From Bacteroidia bacterium (GTDB lineage: Bacteria > Bacteroidota > Bacteroidia > Bacteroidales > GWF2-35-48), in assembly GCA_016212695.1 (NCBI GenBank), contig JACREX010000227.1, forward strand, positions 1 to 55,217: 55,217 nucleotides of DNA. The letters are read 5' to 3'. Every line of letters begins with the position of its first letter. The stretch's first letter is position 1. A program made the translations under genes and the position numbers. The notes beneath the pieces are model-generated. The model worked only from the letters and a program-made list of their open reading frames with translations. It was not told the origin of the DNA and did no database searches. Below, one piece after another: positions 43,593 to 51,432 of this stretch.

Positions 43593-44561
43593 ATGGAAAC
43601 ACAAATTTTTCCTCAAAGTTCAGAAAAATTAAAATCCTACTGGAACCGGCCGGGCGGAAAATTCGGCATTATTGTGGGTCTGGGTATTTTGGGACTTATT
43701 GGTTATTATGTTTTTCCTATCTTGATAACCATTCTTGATAATACACTACATTTGGGAATTGCACTTGCCTGCCTTGCTGTTCTAATTTATTGCATTACCA
43801 ATCGGAAATTAAGGCTCAGCCTGATGTATTTTTATGAGATCCTTATGAAAAAACTCGTGGGCGTTGTAATTGAACTCGACCCGTTTATTATTGCCGAAGA
43901 TTATCTCCAGGACATGGAGGAACAACGGGAAAATCTCTATAAACAATCCATTGACGTGGATGCCCAGAAAGAAAAAATAAATCTTAAAATCAAAGAAAAG
44001 GATGATGAGATTCATAAACTGATGACCAAAGCGCAGGTGGCAAAAGAAAAAAACATGATGCCTGAATTGGGAAATGCAACGCGTCAGATCGGGCGGCTCA
44101 ACGAATACATCAAGCAACTATCCCCGATTCGCGATAACCTGTCCCGTATTGGCGATTATCTTACGCAGATACATAAAAACAGCGCATACATGATTGAAGA
44201 TGCAAAAAATGAACTGGAACTGAAAAAAGACTTGTACAAATCTGTTACATCCGGGAATAAAGCGCTGAATTCAGCATTAAAAATTTTCAAGGGCGACCCG
44301 GAGAAGAAATTACTGGTAGAACAATCCATGGAGTTCCTGAAAGAAGACATTGCCGGCAAATTGGCCAATATGAAAAAAGCCATCAGCTACTCGTCCGATT
44401 TCATGCGTTCCATTGATCTTGATAACGCCACATATGAAAAAGACGGGCTCAAAATGCTTGATACCTTTAACCCTGAAAGTCAGTTCAAATTAGAGAGCAC
44501 GGCCAAGCGCGAGGCAAATGCAGCGCCCATTGACAGCAGCTATTCAGATTTATTAAAATAA
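43593..44561 (+). CDS. Membrane-anchored coiled-coil protein, PspA-reminiscent
   Basis: 322 residues. Two predicted membrane helices (about 24-46, FGIIVGLGILGLIGYYVFPI; about 50-70, LGIALACLAVLIYCI) are followed by a long cytoplasmic coiled coil (about 95-290). The segment around LDPFIIAEDYLQDMEEQREN then LYKQSIDVDAQKEKI resembles the DP...Y..DMEE opening of PspA/IM30 proteins, and the later helices (MPELGNATRQIGRLNEYIKQ, DLYKSVTSGNKALNSALKIF) keep the all-helical character; true homology is unproven. It may organise the transporter below or sense membrane state. Gaps of 3 bases upstream and 15 downstream indicate one operon. Confidence 0.75.
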   Translation: METQIFPQSSEKLKSYWNRPGGKFGIIVGLGILGLIGYYVFPILITILDNTLHLGIALACLAVLIYCITNRKLRLSLMYFYEILMKKLVGVVIELDPFIIAEDYLQDMEEQRENLYKQSIDVDAQKEKINLKIKEKDDEIHKLMTKAQVAKEKNMMPELGNATRQIGRLNEYIKQLSPIRDNLSRIGDYLTQIHKNSAYMIEDAKNELELKKDLYKSVTSGNKALNSALKIFKGDPEKKLLVEQSMEFLKEDIAGKLANMKKAISYSSDFMRSIDLDNATYEKDGLKMLDTFNPESQFKLESTAKREANAAPIDSSYSDLLK

Positions 44562-44576
44562 TTAATTATTACAGTT

Positions 44577-46079
44577 ATGGCAAAAATCAAAACATCCGGG
44601 AGAATTCTCATTATCATTTTAATCGTAGGCGCAATTTTCGGAGCCTATATGCTTTGGGGAAACAAAATCAAACAGGCAGCCGGCAAAGCAAAAAGCGGCG
44701 ACGCTATAAAAATCGGCGTGGTAACATGGCCGGGCTATGCGGCGGGACAATATATGAACAATGGTTTTGATCCGAATACGGAATGCCGGTATTTTAAGGA
44801 TTATGGCATTATGGTTGAATATAAAGTATTGGATGATTTCACCGCATCGCGTAAAGCGTTTGAAAGCGGCGACATTGATCTGCTGTGGTGCACGGTTGAT
44901 GCATTACCTACAGAAATGGGCAAAGCGGGAACGCTTGCCTCGTACAATCCCAAATTTTTATTCCAGGCAGACTGGTCGAGAGGAGGAGACGCTATTGTCG
45001 TACGCACCGGAATTGAAAACGTGAACGACCTGAAAGGGAAAACCGTTTCTGTAGCCCAGGGAACACCCTCCCATTCATTCCTGATAGAGTTGCTCAAAAC
45101 AAATTCGCTTACCCTTACCGACATTAAAATCACGTATGTCGCCGATGCCATTCAATCGGCCAACCTGTTCAAACAACAGGCCGTTGACGCAGCCGTAGTC
45201 TGGTCGCCCGATGATATCGACTGTGTGAATAAAGTTCAGGGCGCCAAAATTCTTGCCAATACAAAAACGGCAACCAACATTATTGCCGACGGTTTTTTTG
45301 CAAAAGAAGAATATGTTAAAAAGAACGAGGAAAAATTACAAAAACTTTATGAAGGATGGATGGTTGGCGCTGCCGAGTTGAATCAGAATAAAGATAATGC
45401 ACGGAAAAAAGCGGCAGAAATTCTTGCTAAAAAATTCCAGATGAAAGCGGACGACGCGCTGGCCGCCATGGAAAATGTCAGGTATGTAACGCATGGCGAC
45501 AACCTGAATTTCTTTGGATTAGGCAACACAAAGGCCATAACCGCCGATGCGTTGTATTCCAAAATGTCTGCCGTGTACCAGACCTATAAATTTGCCGATA
45601 ATCCCCTGCCCTGGCGCGATGTGTCCAATGCCGTTCTGATTCAGAAAACAACAACCCTTACAGGTCCCGAACATCAGGCAGAAGCGCAGAAACAATTTAC
45701 CGAGATCACCAAAGAAGATAAAACAAAAAAATCGTTTTCAAATAAAAAAGTCACCATTAATTTTCCAAGCGGTTCTTTCGAACTGAGCGGCGATGCAAAA
45801 TATACCATTATCAAAGAATTTGTGGATATTGCAAAAACATATGGCGGCGCCAGGATAAGGATTGAGGGGAACACGGATAACACGGGCAGCGCGGCAACTA
45901 ACAAAAAATTATCGGAAAACAGGGCGCAGGCTGTAAAAGATTTTCTTGTTAAAGATTACGCCATTGATCCGAACCGTATTATCGTTGTGGGCAACGGGCC
46001 TAAACATGCTCTTGATGATAAAGTAACCGGGGCAAACGAAAAATACAGGACTACCGATTTTCAACTCATCAGCGAATAA
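44577..46079 (+). CDS. ABC substrate-binding protein (NMT1/SsuA-like) fused to OmpA peptidoglycan-binding domain
   Basis: 500 residues. An N-terminal hydrophobic segment (about 9-29, ILIIILIVGAIFGAYMLWGN) looks like an uncleaved membrane anchor. Residues about 45-360 form a type II binding protein of the nitrate/sulfonate/taurine/thiamine-precursor class (IKIGVVTWPGYAAGQYMNNG, DIDLLWCTVDALPTEMGKAG, DLKGKTVSVAQGTPSHSFLI, AVDAAVVWSPDD). Residues about 380-500 are an OmpA C-terminal domain with the diaminopimelate-binding Asp and Arg (EGNTDNTGS, LSENRAQAVKDF). The protein would be tied to the inner membrane at one end and to the murein at the other. The ligand cannot be deduced. A permease and ATPase of the matching class follow. 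Confidence 0.9.
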   Translation: MAKIKTSGRILIIILIVGAIFGAYMLWGNKIKQAAGKAKSGDAIKIGVVTWPGYAAGQYMNNGFDPNTECRYFKDYGIMVEYKVLDDFTASRKAFESGDIDLLWCTVDALPTEMGKAGTLASYNPKFLFQADWSRGGDAIVVRTGIENVNDLKGKTVSVAQGTPSHSFLIELLKTNSLTLTDIKITYVADAIQSANLFKQQAVDAAVVWSPDDIDCVNKVQGAKILANTKTATNIIADGFFAKEEYVKKNEEKLQKLYEGWMVGAAELNQNKDNARKKAAEILAKKFQMKADDALAAMENVRYVTHGDNLNFFGLGNTKAITADALYSKMSAVYQTYKFADNPLPWRDVSNAVLIQKTTTLTGPEHQAEAQKQFTEITKEDKTKKSFSNKKVTINFPSGSFELSGDAKYTIIKEFVDIAKTYGGARIRIEGNTDNTGSAATNKKLSENRAQAVKDFLVKDYAIDPNRIIVVGNGPKHALDDKVTGANEKYRTTDFQLISE

Positions 46080-46084
46080 TTTAA

Positions 46085-46205
46085 GGACACATCTAATATA
46101 CAATATGACACGAATTACACTAATTTTTCTTGATAATTCGTGAATTTAGTGTCAAAAATAAACTTGCGACCTTTGCGATTTCCTTGTGCCCTTTGCGGTT
46201 AAATG
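46085..46205. repeat. Repeat-rich gap inside the ABC operon
   Basis: An imperfect inverted pair GACACGAATTACACTAATT (46107-46125) / AATTCGTGAATTTAGTGTC (46135-46153), followed by CTTTGCG-type words (TTGCGAC, CTTTGCGATTT, CTTTGCGGTTAAA; 46164-46204). These words recur as dispersed intergenic repeats in other environmental bacteria. No promoter or terminator is clear, so it is uncertain whether the transcript crosses this gap. Confidence 0.7.
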
Positions 46206-46245
46206 TATTTTTAATCAGAGGCGCCATTAACATAAATCAAATACC

Positions 46246-47034
46246 ATGAAAAACCTTTTAAAATTTGCAGGAACCCTTGATAAGAAAACCCATACTGTTG
46301 TCGCTGTTTCGGGGTTTATATTTATTCTCATGGTCTGGTATCTTATTACATCCGGATTCGGTTGGATAAAACCTGCAACCATTCCTCCTCCGCAAAATGT
46401 GTTTCTGTCGTATATTGAAATGTTTGCAAATGACGACCTGGTAGCCAACACCGTCTATTCTGTTAAGCTTAATTTTCTGGGATACATAGAAGCCATTGCC
46501 ATATCAATCCCCTTTGGTTTTCTCATCGCATTGCTGCCTGTTACGCGAAGTATGTTCAGCCGGTATATTGACGCGTTGCGGTATGTGCCGTTAACCGGTC
46601 TTATCGGAATTTTTATCGCATGGTTTGGAATCACTCTCGGAATGAAAGTTCATTTTCTGGCTTTCGGAATTATTGTTTATCTTTTACCGACAGTGGTCCA
46701 GCGCGTATATGAAACAGAAAAAATTCACATAGACACGATTCGCACGCTTGGCGCAAACAACTGGCAAACGCTGACAAAGGTTTATTTCCCCTCCGTGTTA
46801 TCAAAACTATCGGAAGACATCAGAATTTTAACGGCTATCTCCTACACATATATTATCGTTGCCGAGATGGTGAATAATGAAGGCGGCGTAGGCGCCATGA
46901 TTTACTCTGCCGCCAAACAGAGCCGGCTCGACAAGATTTTTGCGATCATCCTGCTTATCATGCTTATCGGATTTTTACAGGATAAACTGTTTCAACTGAT
47001 AGATAAGAAAATGTTCAAATTCAAATATGTATAA
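46246..47034 (+). CDS. ABC transporter permease (SsuC/TauC/NitT class)
   Basis: 262 residues with about six membrane helices (first VVAVSGFIFILMVWYLITSG; last FAIIILLIMLIGFLQDKLF-like segment) and the cytoplasmic EAA-type loop (TIRTLGANNWQTLTKVYFPS) that contacts the ATPase. It belongs to the binding-protein-dependent inner-membrane component family (BPD_transp_1), nearest in style to sulfonate/taurine/nitrate permeases. It lies 166 bases after the SBP-OmpA gene and 17 before the ATPase, and would form the translocation channel for the tethered binding protein. Confidence 0.9.
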   Translation: MKNLLKFAGTLDKKTHTVVAVSGFIFILMVWYLITSGFGWIKPATIPPPQNVFLSYIEMFANDDLVANTVYSVKLNFLGYIEAIAISIPFGFLIALLPVTRSMFSRYIDALRYVPLTGLIGIFIAWFGITLGMKVHFLAFGIIVYLLPTVVQRVYETEKIHIDTIRTLGANNWQTLTKVYFPSVLSKLSEDIRILTAISYTYIIVAEMVNNEGGVGAMIYSAAKQSRLDKIFAIILLIMLIGFLQDKLFQLIDKKMFKFKYV

Positions 47035-47051
47035 TCTCAATTCATAATACT

Positions 47052-47981
47052 ATGACGGGCACTAATAATATGTTTCGCAATTTGTTTTCCGATAAGGATA
47101 AACCTAAGAAAAACGTTGAGGAAAAAAAAGCGGTGAAAACAGAAAGCGTTCCTGAATCAAAAGATATTTCCGTTCCCCTGTGCAATAATCCTATTATTAT
47201 TGACCTGAAAAACATTACTCAGAAATACAATAACACAGGCTCTGTCACCACGGTTTTCGATAATTTCAACCTTTCTGTTTACGATAATCCGGATGAGGGG
47301 CAATTTGTAGTATTGATCGGCGCCAGCGGTTGTGGAAAATCTACCATTCTCAGATATATTGCAGGGCTACAGAAGCCGACTTCGGGTGAAATTATTATCA
47401 AAGGAAAAAAACAAACCGATTCCGATAAAATAGGGATGGTATTCCAGCAATATTCATCCCTGCCCTGGAGGACAGTGATGGAAAATGTAGCTCTTGCCCT
47501 GGAAATAAAAGGCGTATCTAAAACTGAACGTGAAACGCGGGCTATGGAGTTTATTAAAATAGTCGGCCTGGAAGGGCATGAAAATAAGTATGCCAAATAT
47601 CCCATATTATCCGGTGGACAATTGCAGCGCGTTGCCATAGCGAGAAACCTGATCGCCAATGAAGATATTCTCCTGATGGATGAACCATTCGGAGCATTGG
47701 ATGTAAATACCCGGTTAAAAATGCAGGACAGTTTGGTTGAAATATGGAGAAATACCAAAGGCGATCCAACCATTATCCTTGTTACACACGATTTATCCGA
47801 AGCGGTTTATCTGGCACATCATGTAGTGATTTTAAATTCCAATCCGGGTCGTATTGAAGAAATTATAAAGATTGACCTGCCGAAAATGAGAGACAGTTCC
47901 ATTAAAAGAACCAGCGCCTTTTCAGAATATGTACATTACCTCGAAGATGTTATGGTTAAAATAAATAAAAGCAAAAACTAA
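47052..47981 (+). CDS. ABC transporter ATP-binding protein (TauB/SsuB-like)
   Basis: 309 residues. Walker A GASGCGKST (about 90-98), signature LSGGQLQRVAIAR (about 186), Walker B ILLMDEPFGALD and the H-loop TLV-type VTHDLSEAVYLAHH are all intact. The domain matches the nitrate/sulfonate/taurine ATPase class, pairing with the permease 17 bases upstream. A 45-residue charged N-terminal extension (MTGTNNMFRNLFSDKDKPKK...) is unusual for TauB/SsuB and could dock onto one of the coiled-coil partners. The radical SAM gene starts 12 bases downstream. Confidence 0.92.
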   Translation: MTGTNNMFRNLFSDKDKPKKNVEEKKAVKTESVPESKDISVPLCNNPIIIDLKNITQKYNNTGSVTTVFDNFNLSVYDNPDEGQFVVLIGASGCGKSTILRYIAGLQKPTSGEIIIKGKKQTDSDKIGMVFQQYSSLPWRTVMENVALALEIKGVSKTERETRAMEFIKIVGLEGHENKYAKYPILSGGQLQRVAIARNLIANEDILLMDEPFGALDVNTRLKMQDSLVEIWRNTKGDPTIILVTHDLSEAVYLAHHVVILNSNPGRIEEIIKIDLPKMRDSSIKRTSAFSEYVHYLEDVMVKINKSKN

Positions 47982-47993
47982 TACAATCATCTC

Positions 47994-48974
47994 ATGCCCG
48001 ACTATACAAAACCTTTATTCCACTGGTATGTAGATTGCGCCCTGGGTAAAGAACTTGTTTTTGCGCTATACACAAGGCCCTGCAGATACGGCCGCTGTGC
48101 ATTCTGCGCCCTGCCCAGTATGTCAGACGGAGGCGAAGTTGTATCGGCAAAAGACATTGATGCGCAAATTGATTATATACTATCGCAATACACGCAGGAA
48201 CAATTACAGAAAATTGCAAAAGTATCCATCTATACGGCAAGTTCCAGTCTCGACCAGGAATGCCTGCCTACCCGCTCATTGATGTATCTTATCCTGAAAG
48301 TATGCGATCTGCCCGGTCTGAAACAGGTATCAATGGAAACCAGGCCGGAGTATGTTGAAGACTGGGAATTGAAAATGCTGAAAAATGTTCTGGGAAATAA
48401 TGTAGTCCTTGAAGCGGGAATCGGCTATGAAACATATAGCCCGGAGTTAAGAAATAAAGTGCTGAATAAAGGGTTAAGTATTGAAAAACTTCGCTGGCTG
48501 TTATCACTGCTTTCCGAAAACCAGGCATCGTTAAAAGCATATCTTATGCTTAAACCGCATTACAGCCTCACGGAAGAAGAAGGAATTATTGAGGGATGCA
48601 ACGGTGTGAAAGAACTACATTCATTGAGTAAAGAGTTCAATGTGCAAATCTCCGTACATCTTAATCCCACTTATATTGCAAAGGGTTGCCGGCTCACGGA
48701 TGAGATGGTGAAAAACGGGTATCAGCCGCCCGAACTCGCCAGCGTTATAAAAGTGGTTCAATGCGCGCGGCAATTAAATATGCCCATTTATGTGGGTTTA
48801 GACGACGAGGGCATGGCGGTTGAAGGAGGCACATTCCGGTCAGCAGGTCTTGATAAAGCAAAAACAGTAAGGGCTCTCCTTTCGTTCAACAATCACCAGG
48901 ATTATGGCAGGCTGATTGCAGAAGCGGGGTATCCGGAAAGTTATACTGAAAACGGGGTAAATTGTTGCATTTAA
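47994..48974 (+). CDS. Radical SAM protein, COG1244-like
   Basis: 326 residues. The Fe-S motif is C30-x4-C35-x2-C38 (RPCRYGRCAFCAL), wider than the usual Cx3Cx2C, followed by radical SAM barrel features (VSIYTASSSLDQECLPT, KQVSMETRPEYVEDWELKML, VVLEAGIGYETYSPELRNKV). The pattern resembles the COG1244/TIGR01210 group, to which archaeosine-biosynthesis radical SAM proteins belong, and more distantly Elp3/MiaB-type enzymes; I cannot name the substrate. It starts 12 bases after the ABC ATPase, so it is probably co-transcribed with the transporter. The C-terminus ends NGVNCCI. Confidence 0.75.
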   Translation: MPDYTKPLFHWYVDCALGKELVFALYTRPCRYGRCAFCALPSMSDGGEVVSAKDIDAQIDYILSQYTQEQLQKIAKVSIYTASSSLDQECLPTRSLMYLILKVCDLPGLKQVSMETRPEYVEDWELKMLKNVLGNNVVLEAGIGYETYSPELRNKVLNKGLSIEKLRWLLSLLSENQASLKAYLMLKPHYSLTEEEGIIEGCNGVKELHSLSKEFNVQISVHLNPTYIAKGCRLTDEMVKNGYQPPELASVIKVVQCARQLNMPIYVGLDDEGMAVEGGTFRSAGLDKAKTVRALLSFNNHQDYGRLIAEAGYPESYTENGVNCCI

Positions 48975-48978
48975 AAAA

Positions 48979-49073
48979 ATTCCAAATTCCAAACACCAAG
49001 CTCAAAATTCCAAGAGGGCTTGTAGCGCAGGTCTTGGGGCTTGGGACTTGTGGCTTTGGGCTTGGGGCTTTTA
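48979..49073. repeat. Heptamer element with inverted arms (TTCCAAA / GGGCTTG)
   Basis: Left part ATTCCAA, ATTCCAA, ACACCAA, GCTCAAA, ATTCCAA; right part GGTCTTG, GGGCTTG, GGACTTG, TGGCTTT, GGGCTTG, GGGCTTT. The halves are roughly reverse complementary, giving a long imperfect hairpin. The same family sits in the phosphatase linker at 3397-3503. Confidence 0.82.
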
Positions 49074-49137
49074 AAGAATGCGATAATTCATACCACGCAA
49101 AGTATAATTCCGAATAATACATTTCATTTTGATTCGT

Positions 49138-49971
49138 ATGAAAAAAACCTCAACCGATGTTCAGTTCACTCCCTATGAAATTTCATTCTGCCTGTATGAT
49201 ATTGAGCGGACCAGCCTCTGGAAACAAGCTATTGAAGATGTCGTAAAAAAGGGAGATATTGTTGTGGATGCAGGCGCAGGAACCGGGATACTGGGCGTTT
49301 TTGCAGCCCTTGACGAAGCAAAGCATGTGTATTCTATCGAACTCCAACCGCGCTTTTGCAGACTCATAAAAAATCTTGCCGACAAAAATGGCGTAGGGAA
49401 TAAATTAACTGTAATAAATGCGGATGCCTCCACCGTTGAAATACCCGGAAAAATTGATGTCGTGATTTGTGAATTGCTTTGCACAGGACAGTTTTTTGAA
49501 CCCGAAGTGCAGGTGATAAATCATCTGCGAAAATTCTTCAAGCCCACAACCCGGATTATTCCCAACAAGATTGAGTCGCACATTCAACTGCTCGATGCCC
49601 ATGAAATAATTTATGGAGTACGTATTGACACCGACAGCCGTTCCATATTAATGGCAGACGACGAACCTGTATCCACAACAGAATTGTATAATGTGATTGA
49701 CCTCACAAAACCGGTTAAGCCTTATGTTGACACCGTGGTAACCGTGAGGGCGAGAAAAACACGCATTGCAGATGCCGTGGTGATAACCAGCCGGGCAAAC
49801 CTTACGGATTCAATCGTAACCAAACAAACGAAGTTCCTTTATAATCCGGAAATTATTTACCTGAAGAAACCTGTTAACCTTATTAAAGGGAAATTGTATG
49901 AAGTGCATATTAAATATCCTTATGGCTGCGACACGCTGGATGCTGAGATCGTGATCAGGCCAAAAAAATAA
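49138..49971 (+). CDS. SAM-dependent methyltransferase, PRMT-like
   Basis: 277 residues from the ATG at 49138 (a TTG three codons upstream is less likely). Motif I VVDAGAGTGILG (about 43-54) and the acidic end of beta 2 (YSIELQPRFCRLIKNLA) define a class I methyltransferase. The following ELLCTGQFFE (E112...E121) recalls the double-glutamate loop of protein arginine methyltransferases, and the C-terminal half is beta-rich (VDTVVTVRARKTRIADAVVI), as in PRMT barrels. It could methylate a protein or small molecule; no substrate is evident. It is separated from the radical SAM gene by the heptamer element and converges with the barrel gene at 49993. Confidence 0.78.
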   Translation: MKKTSTDVQFTPYEISFCLYDIERTSLWKQAIEDVVKKGDIVVDAGAGTGILGVFAALDEAKHVYSIELQPRFCRLIKNLADKNGVGNKLTVINADASTVEIPGKIDVVICELLCTGQFFEPEVQVINHLRKFFKPTTRIIPNKIESHIQLLDAHEIIYGVRIDTDSRSILMADDEPVSTTELYNVIDLTKPVKPYVDTVVTVRARKTRIADAVVITSRANLTDSIVTKQTKFLYNPEIIYLKKPVNLIKGKLYEVHIKYPYGCDTLDAEIVIRPKK

Positions 49972-49992
49972 AAAAATTATTTTCGGTATTAT

Positions 49993-50949
49993 TTACTTGA
50001 AGACGATATCTCTCGATATATTAAACCCCACCGCAAATTTATTGGCAAGCTGAGTGCCGTTGTAATATTGATACATCGGAATATCTGCTATTACAGAAAC
50101 ATTCCATTTTTCGCTGATGGAATAATTTAACTGCGGGCTGATGAAAAGCAAATTACTTCCCGATGCCGTTACTTCATTTCCTTCATTAGTGCTTTTGGTT
50201 CGGTATTCGTGCCGGACCTGAAGGATGGCAGTCCAGTTTTCAGTGAGCCATTGCCATCGGAAGTGAAGTTTTTTTGATACAAACAACGAGGTTATAAAAG
50301 CATTTCCGAACTTGTATTCCTGCTTGTTCACGGCATTTATTTCCACACGGTTTATCATGAAATAGCGCATGGCTTTAAAGGAATTTTCTTTAAGCAGATA
50401 CGACTGTATCACTGCGCCGTAAGTTCCTGTGGAAGGCTGTACATCTATGGGCAATATAGCTCCGTTCACATATTGGGGTTCGGTTGAAAAAGGAATTTTG
50501 GCGCCTGCGCTGATGGTGTATTTGATACTCTTTCCCGGGTTATAATACAGGTTATATTTTCCGGAAATAACGGTATTGGAAAACCCTGACCCTGTTGTTT
50601 TGTATTCAGGGAGCGTCATGCGCCGGTCGTAATAAATGGATTTATTGATGAAGCAGCCTAATTCCGTTTCAATGGTAAATTTGCGGGTGAGGCCATATGC
50701 AATGATACTGCCGATAAAATTCAGGTCGGCTTTGTCGTAAAGAATAAAGTCTGAGTTTTTATCCCCCTTGTGGTAATGATCAGAAATACTGTATTTGTGA
50801 AATGCGCTGATGCGCAACAGTTTTTTTTCCACGCTGCCTAAGTTGGCCGTCCCTCCTATGGGATTGCCCGGCGATGAGAAGCACTGGGAAAATAAATTGA
50901 AATGAAATAATGTAACGAAAAATAATATGCAAACGGATTTTATTACCAT
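49993..50949 (-). CDS. Putative outer-membrane beta-barrel protein
   Basis: 318 residues from the ATG at 50949, chosen because it opens a signal peptide (MVIKSVCILFFVTLFHFNLF then SQ) and overlaps the stop of the upstream lipoprotein gene (ATGGTAA); the frame is open 20 codons further. The mature protein has many amphipathic strands (GFSNTVISGKYNLYYNPGKS, YTISAGAKIPFS, WTAILQVRHEYRT, FAVGFNISRDIVF), as in transport-type barrels of Bacteroidota. The early CFSSPGNPIGGTANLG motif is common in such proteins. Function unknown, probably translated in coupling with the lipoprotein. Confidence 0.78.
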   Translation of the reverse strand: MVIKSVCILFFVTLFHFNLFSQCFSSPGNPIGGTANLGSVEKKLLRISAFHKYSISDHYHKGDKNSDFILYDKADLNFIGSIIAYGLTRKFTIETELGCFINKSIYYDRRMTLPEYKTTGSGFSNTVISGKYNLYYNPGKSIKYTISAGAKIPFSTEPQYVNGAILPIDVQPSTGTYGAVIQSYLLKENSFKAMRYFMINRVEINAVNKQEYKFGNAFITSLFVSKKLHFRWQWLTENWTAILQVRHEYRTKSTNEGNEVTASGSNLLFISPQLNYSISEKWNVSVIADIPMYQYYNGTQLANKFAVGFNISRDIVFK

Positions 50950-51305
50950 ACAACCCTGATCGTAACAGATTTTGACTGACTGCTTCCGGCCTTGTCTTTT
51001 ACTTCGCACTGAATATTATAATTACCGTCCATGCAGGGTGTCGAAGCGTATGTGATTTTATTTCCGCTGCCCACAATATTTCCGGCTGTGGCGGTCCATG
51101 TATAGGTCAATCCCTCGCCTGTGGCGGTAGCTGTGATGGCAGTTGATGTTCCCGGCTGAATGGTATCATTGTCTGCGACTAAGCCGGTGAAATTTAACGG
51201 CACGGTAACAGGTTCATTATTCTTTTCTTTTTTACAGGAAATAAAAGATATACACAATATATAAAGAATCAATAAAAAAGAAGAGGACGTCTTTTCTCTG
51301 AGCAT
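50943..51305 (-). CDS. Small lipoprotein with PKD/Ig-like domain
   Basis: 120 residues. The signal ends in lipobox FISC (LYILCISFISCKKEK), so it is probably lipidated. The rest is a single PKD/Ig-like beta sandwich (TIQPGTSTAITATATGEGLT, YTWTATAGNIVGSGNKITY, YNIQCEVKDKAGSSQSKSVT). It overlaps the barrel gene downstream by 7 bases, suggesting that a lipoprotein-barrel pair is made together at the outer membrane. No closer function is recognised. Confidence 0.78.
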   Translation of the reverse strand: MLREKTSSSFLLILYILCISFISCKKEKNNEPVTVPLNFTGLVADNDTIQPGTSTAITATATGEGLTYTWTATAGNIVGSGNKITYASTPCMDGNYNIQCEVKDKAGSSQSKSVTIRVVW

Positions 51306-51432
51306 AAGTTTAATTTTTTTTTGTTATAAAAGTTATGTAAAAGTATATGTATTTTTCAGAAAAAACAATCATTGCATCCAAAAAAAATATCTGAGAGGTG
51401 ATGCTGGGCAATATAAGCTGATCAGGATAATA

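Noticed and set aside
44577..47981. Ordinary taurine, nitrate or phosphate uptake operon
   Set aside because: The OmpA fusion, the coiled-coil genes and the ATPase extension are not part of those systems; the class of importer fits but the substrate cannot be assigned.
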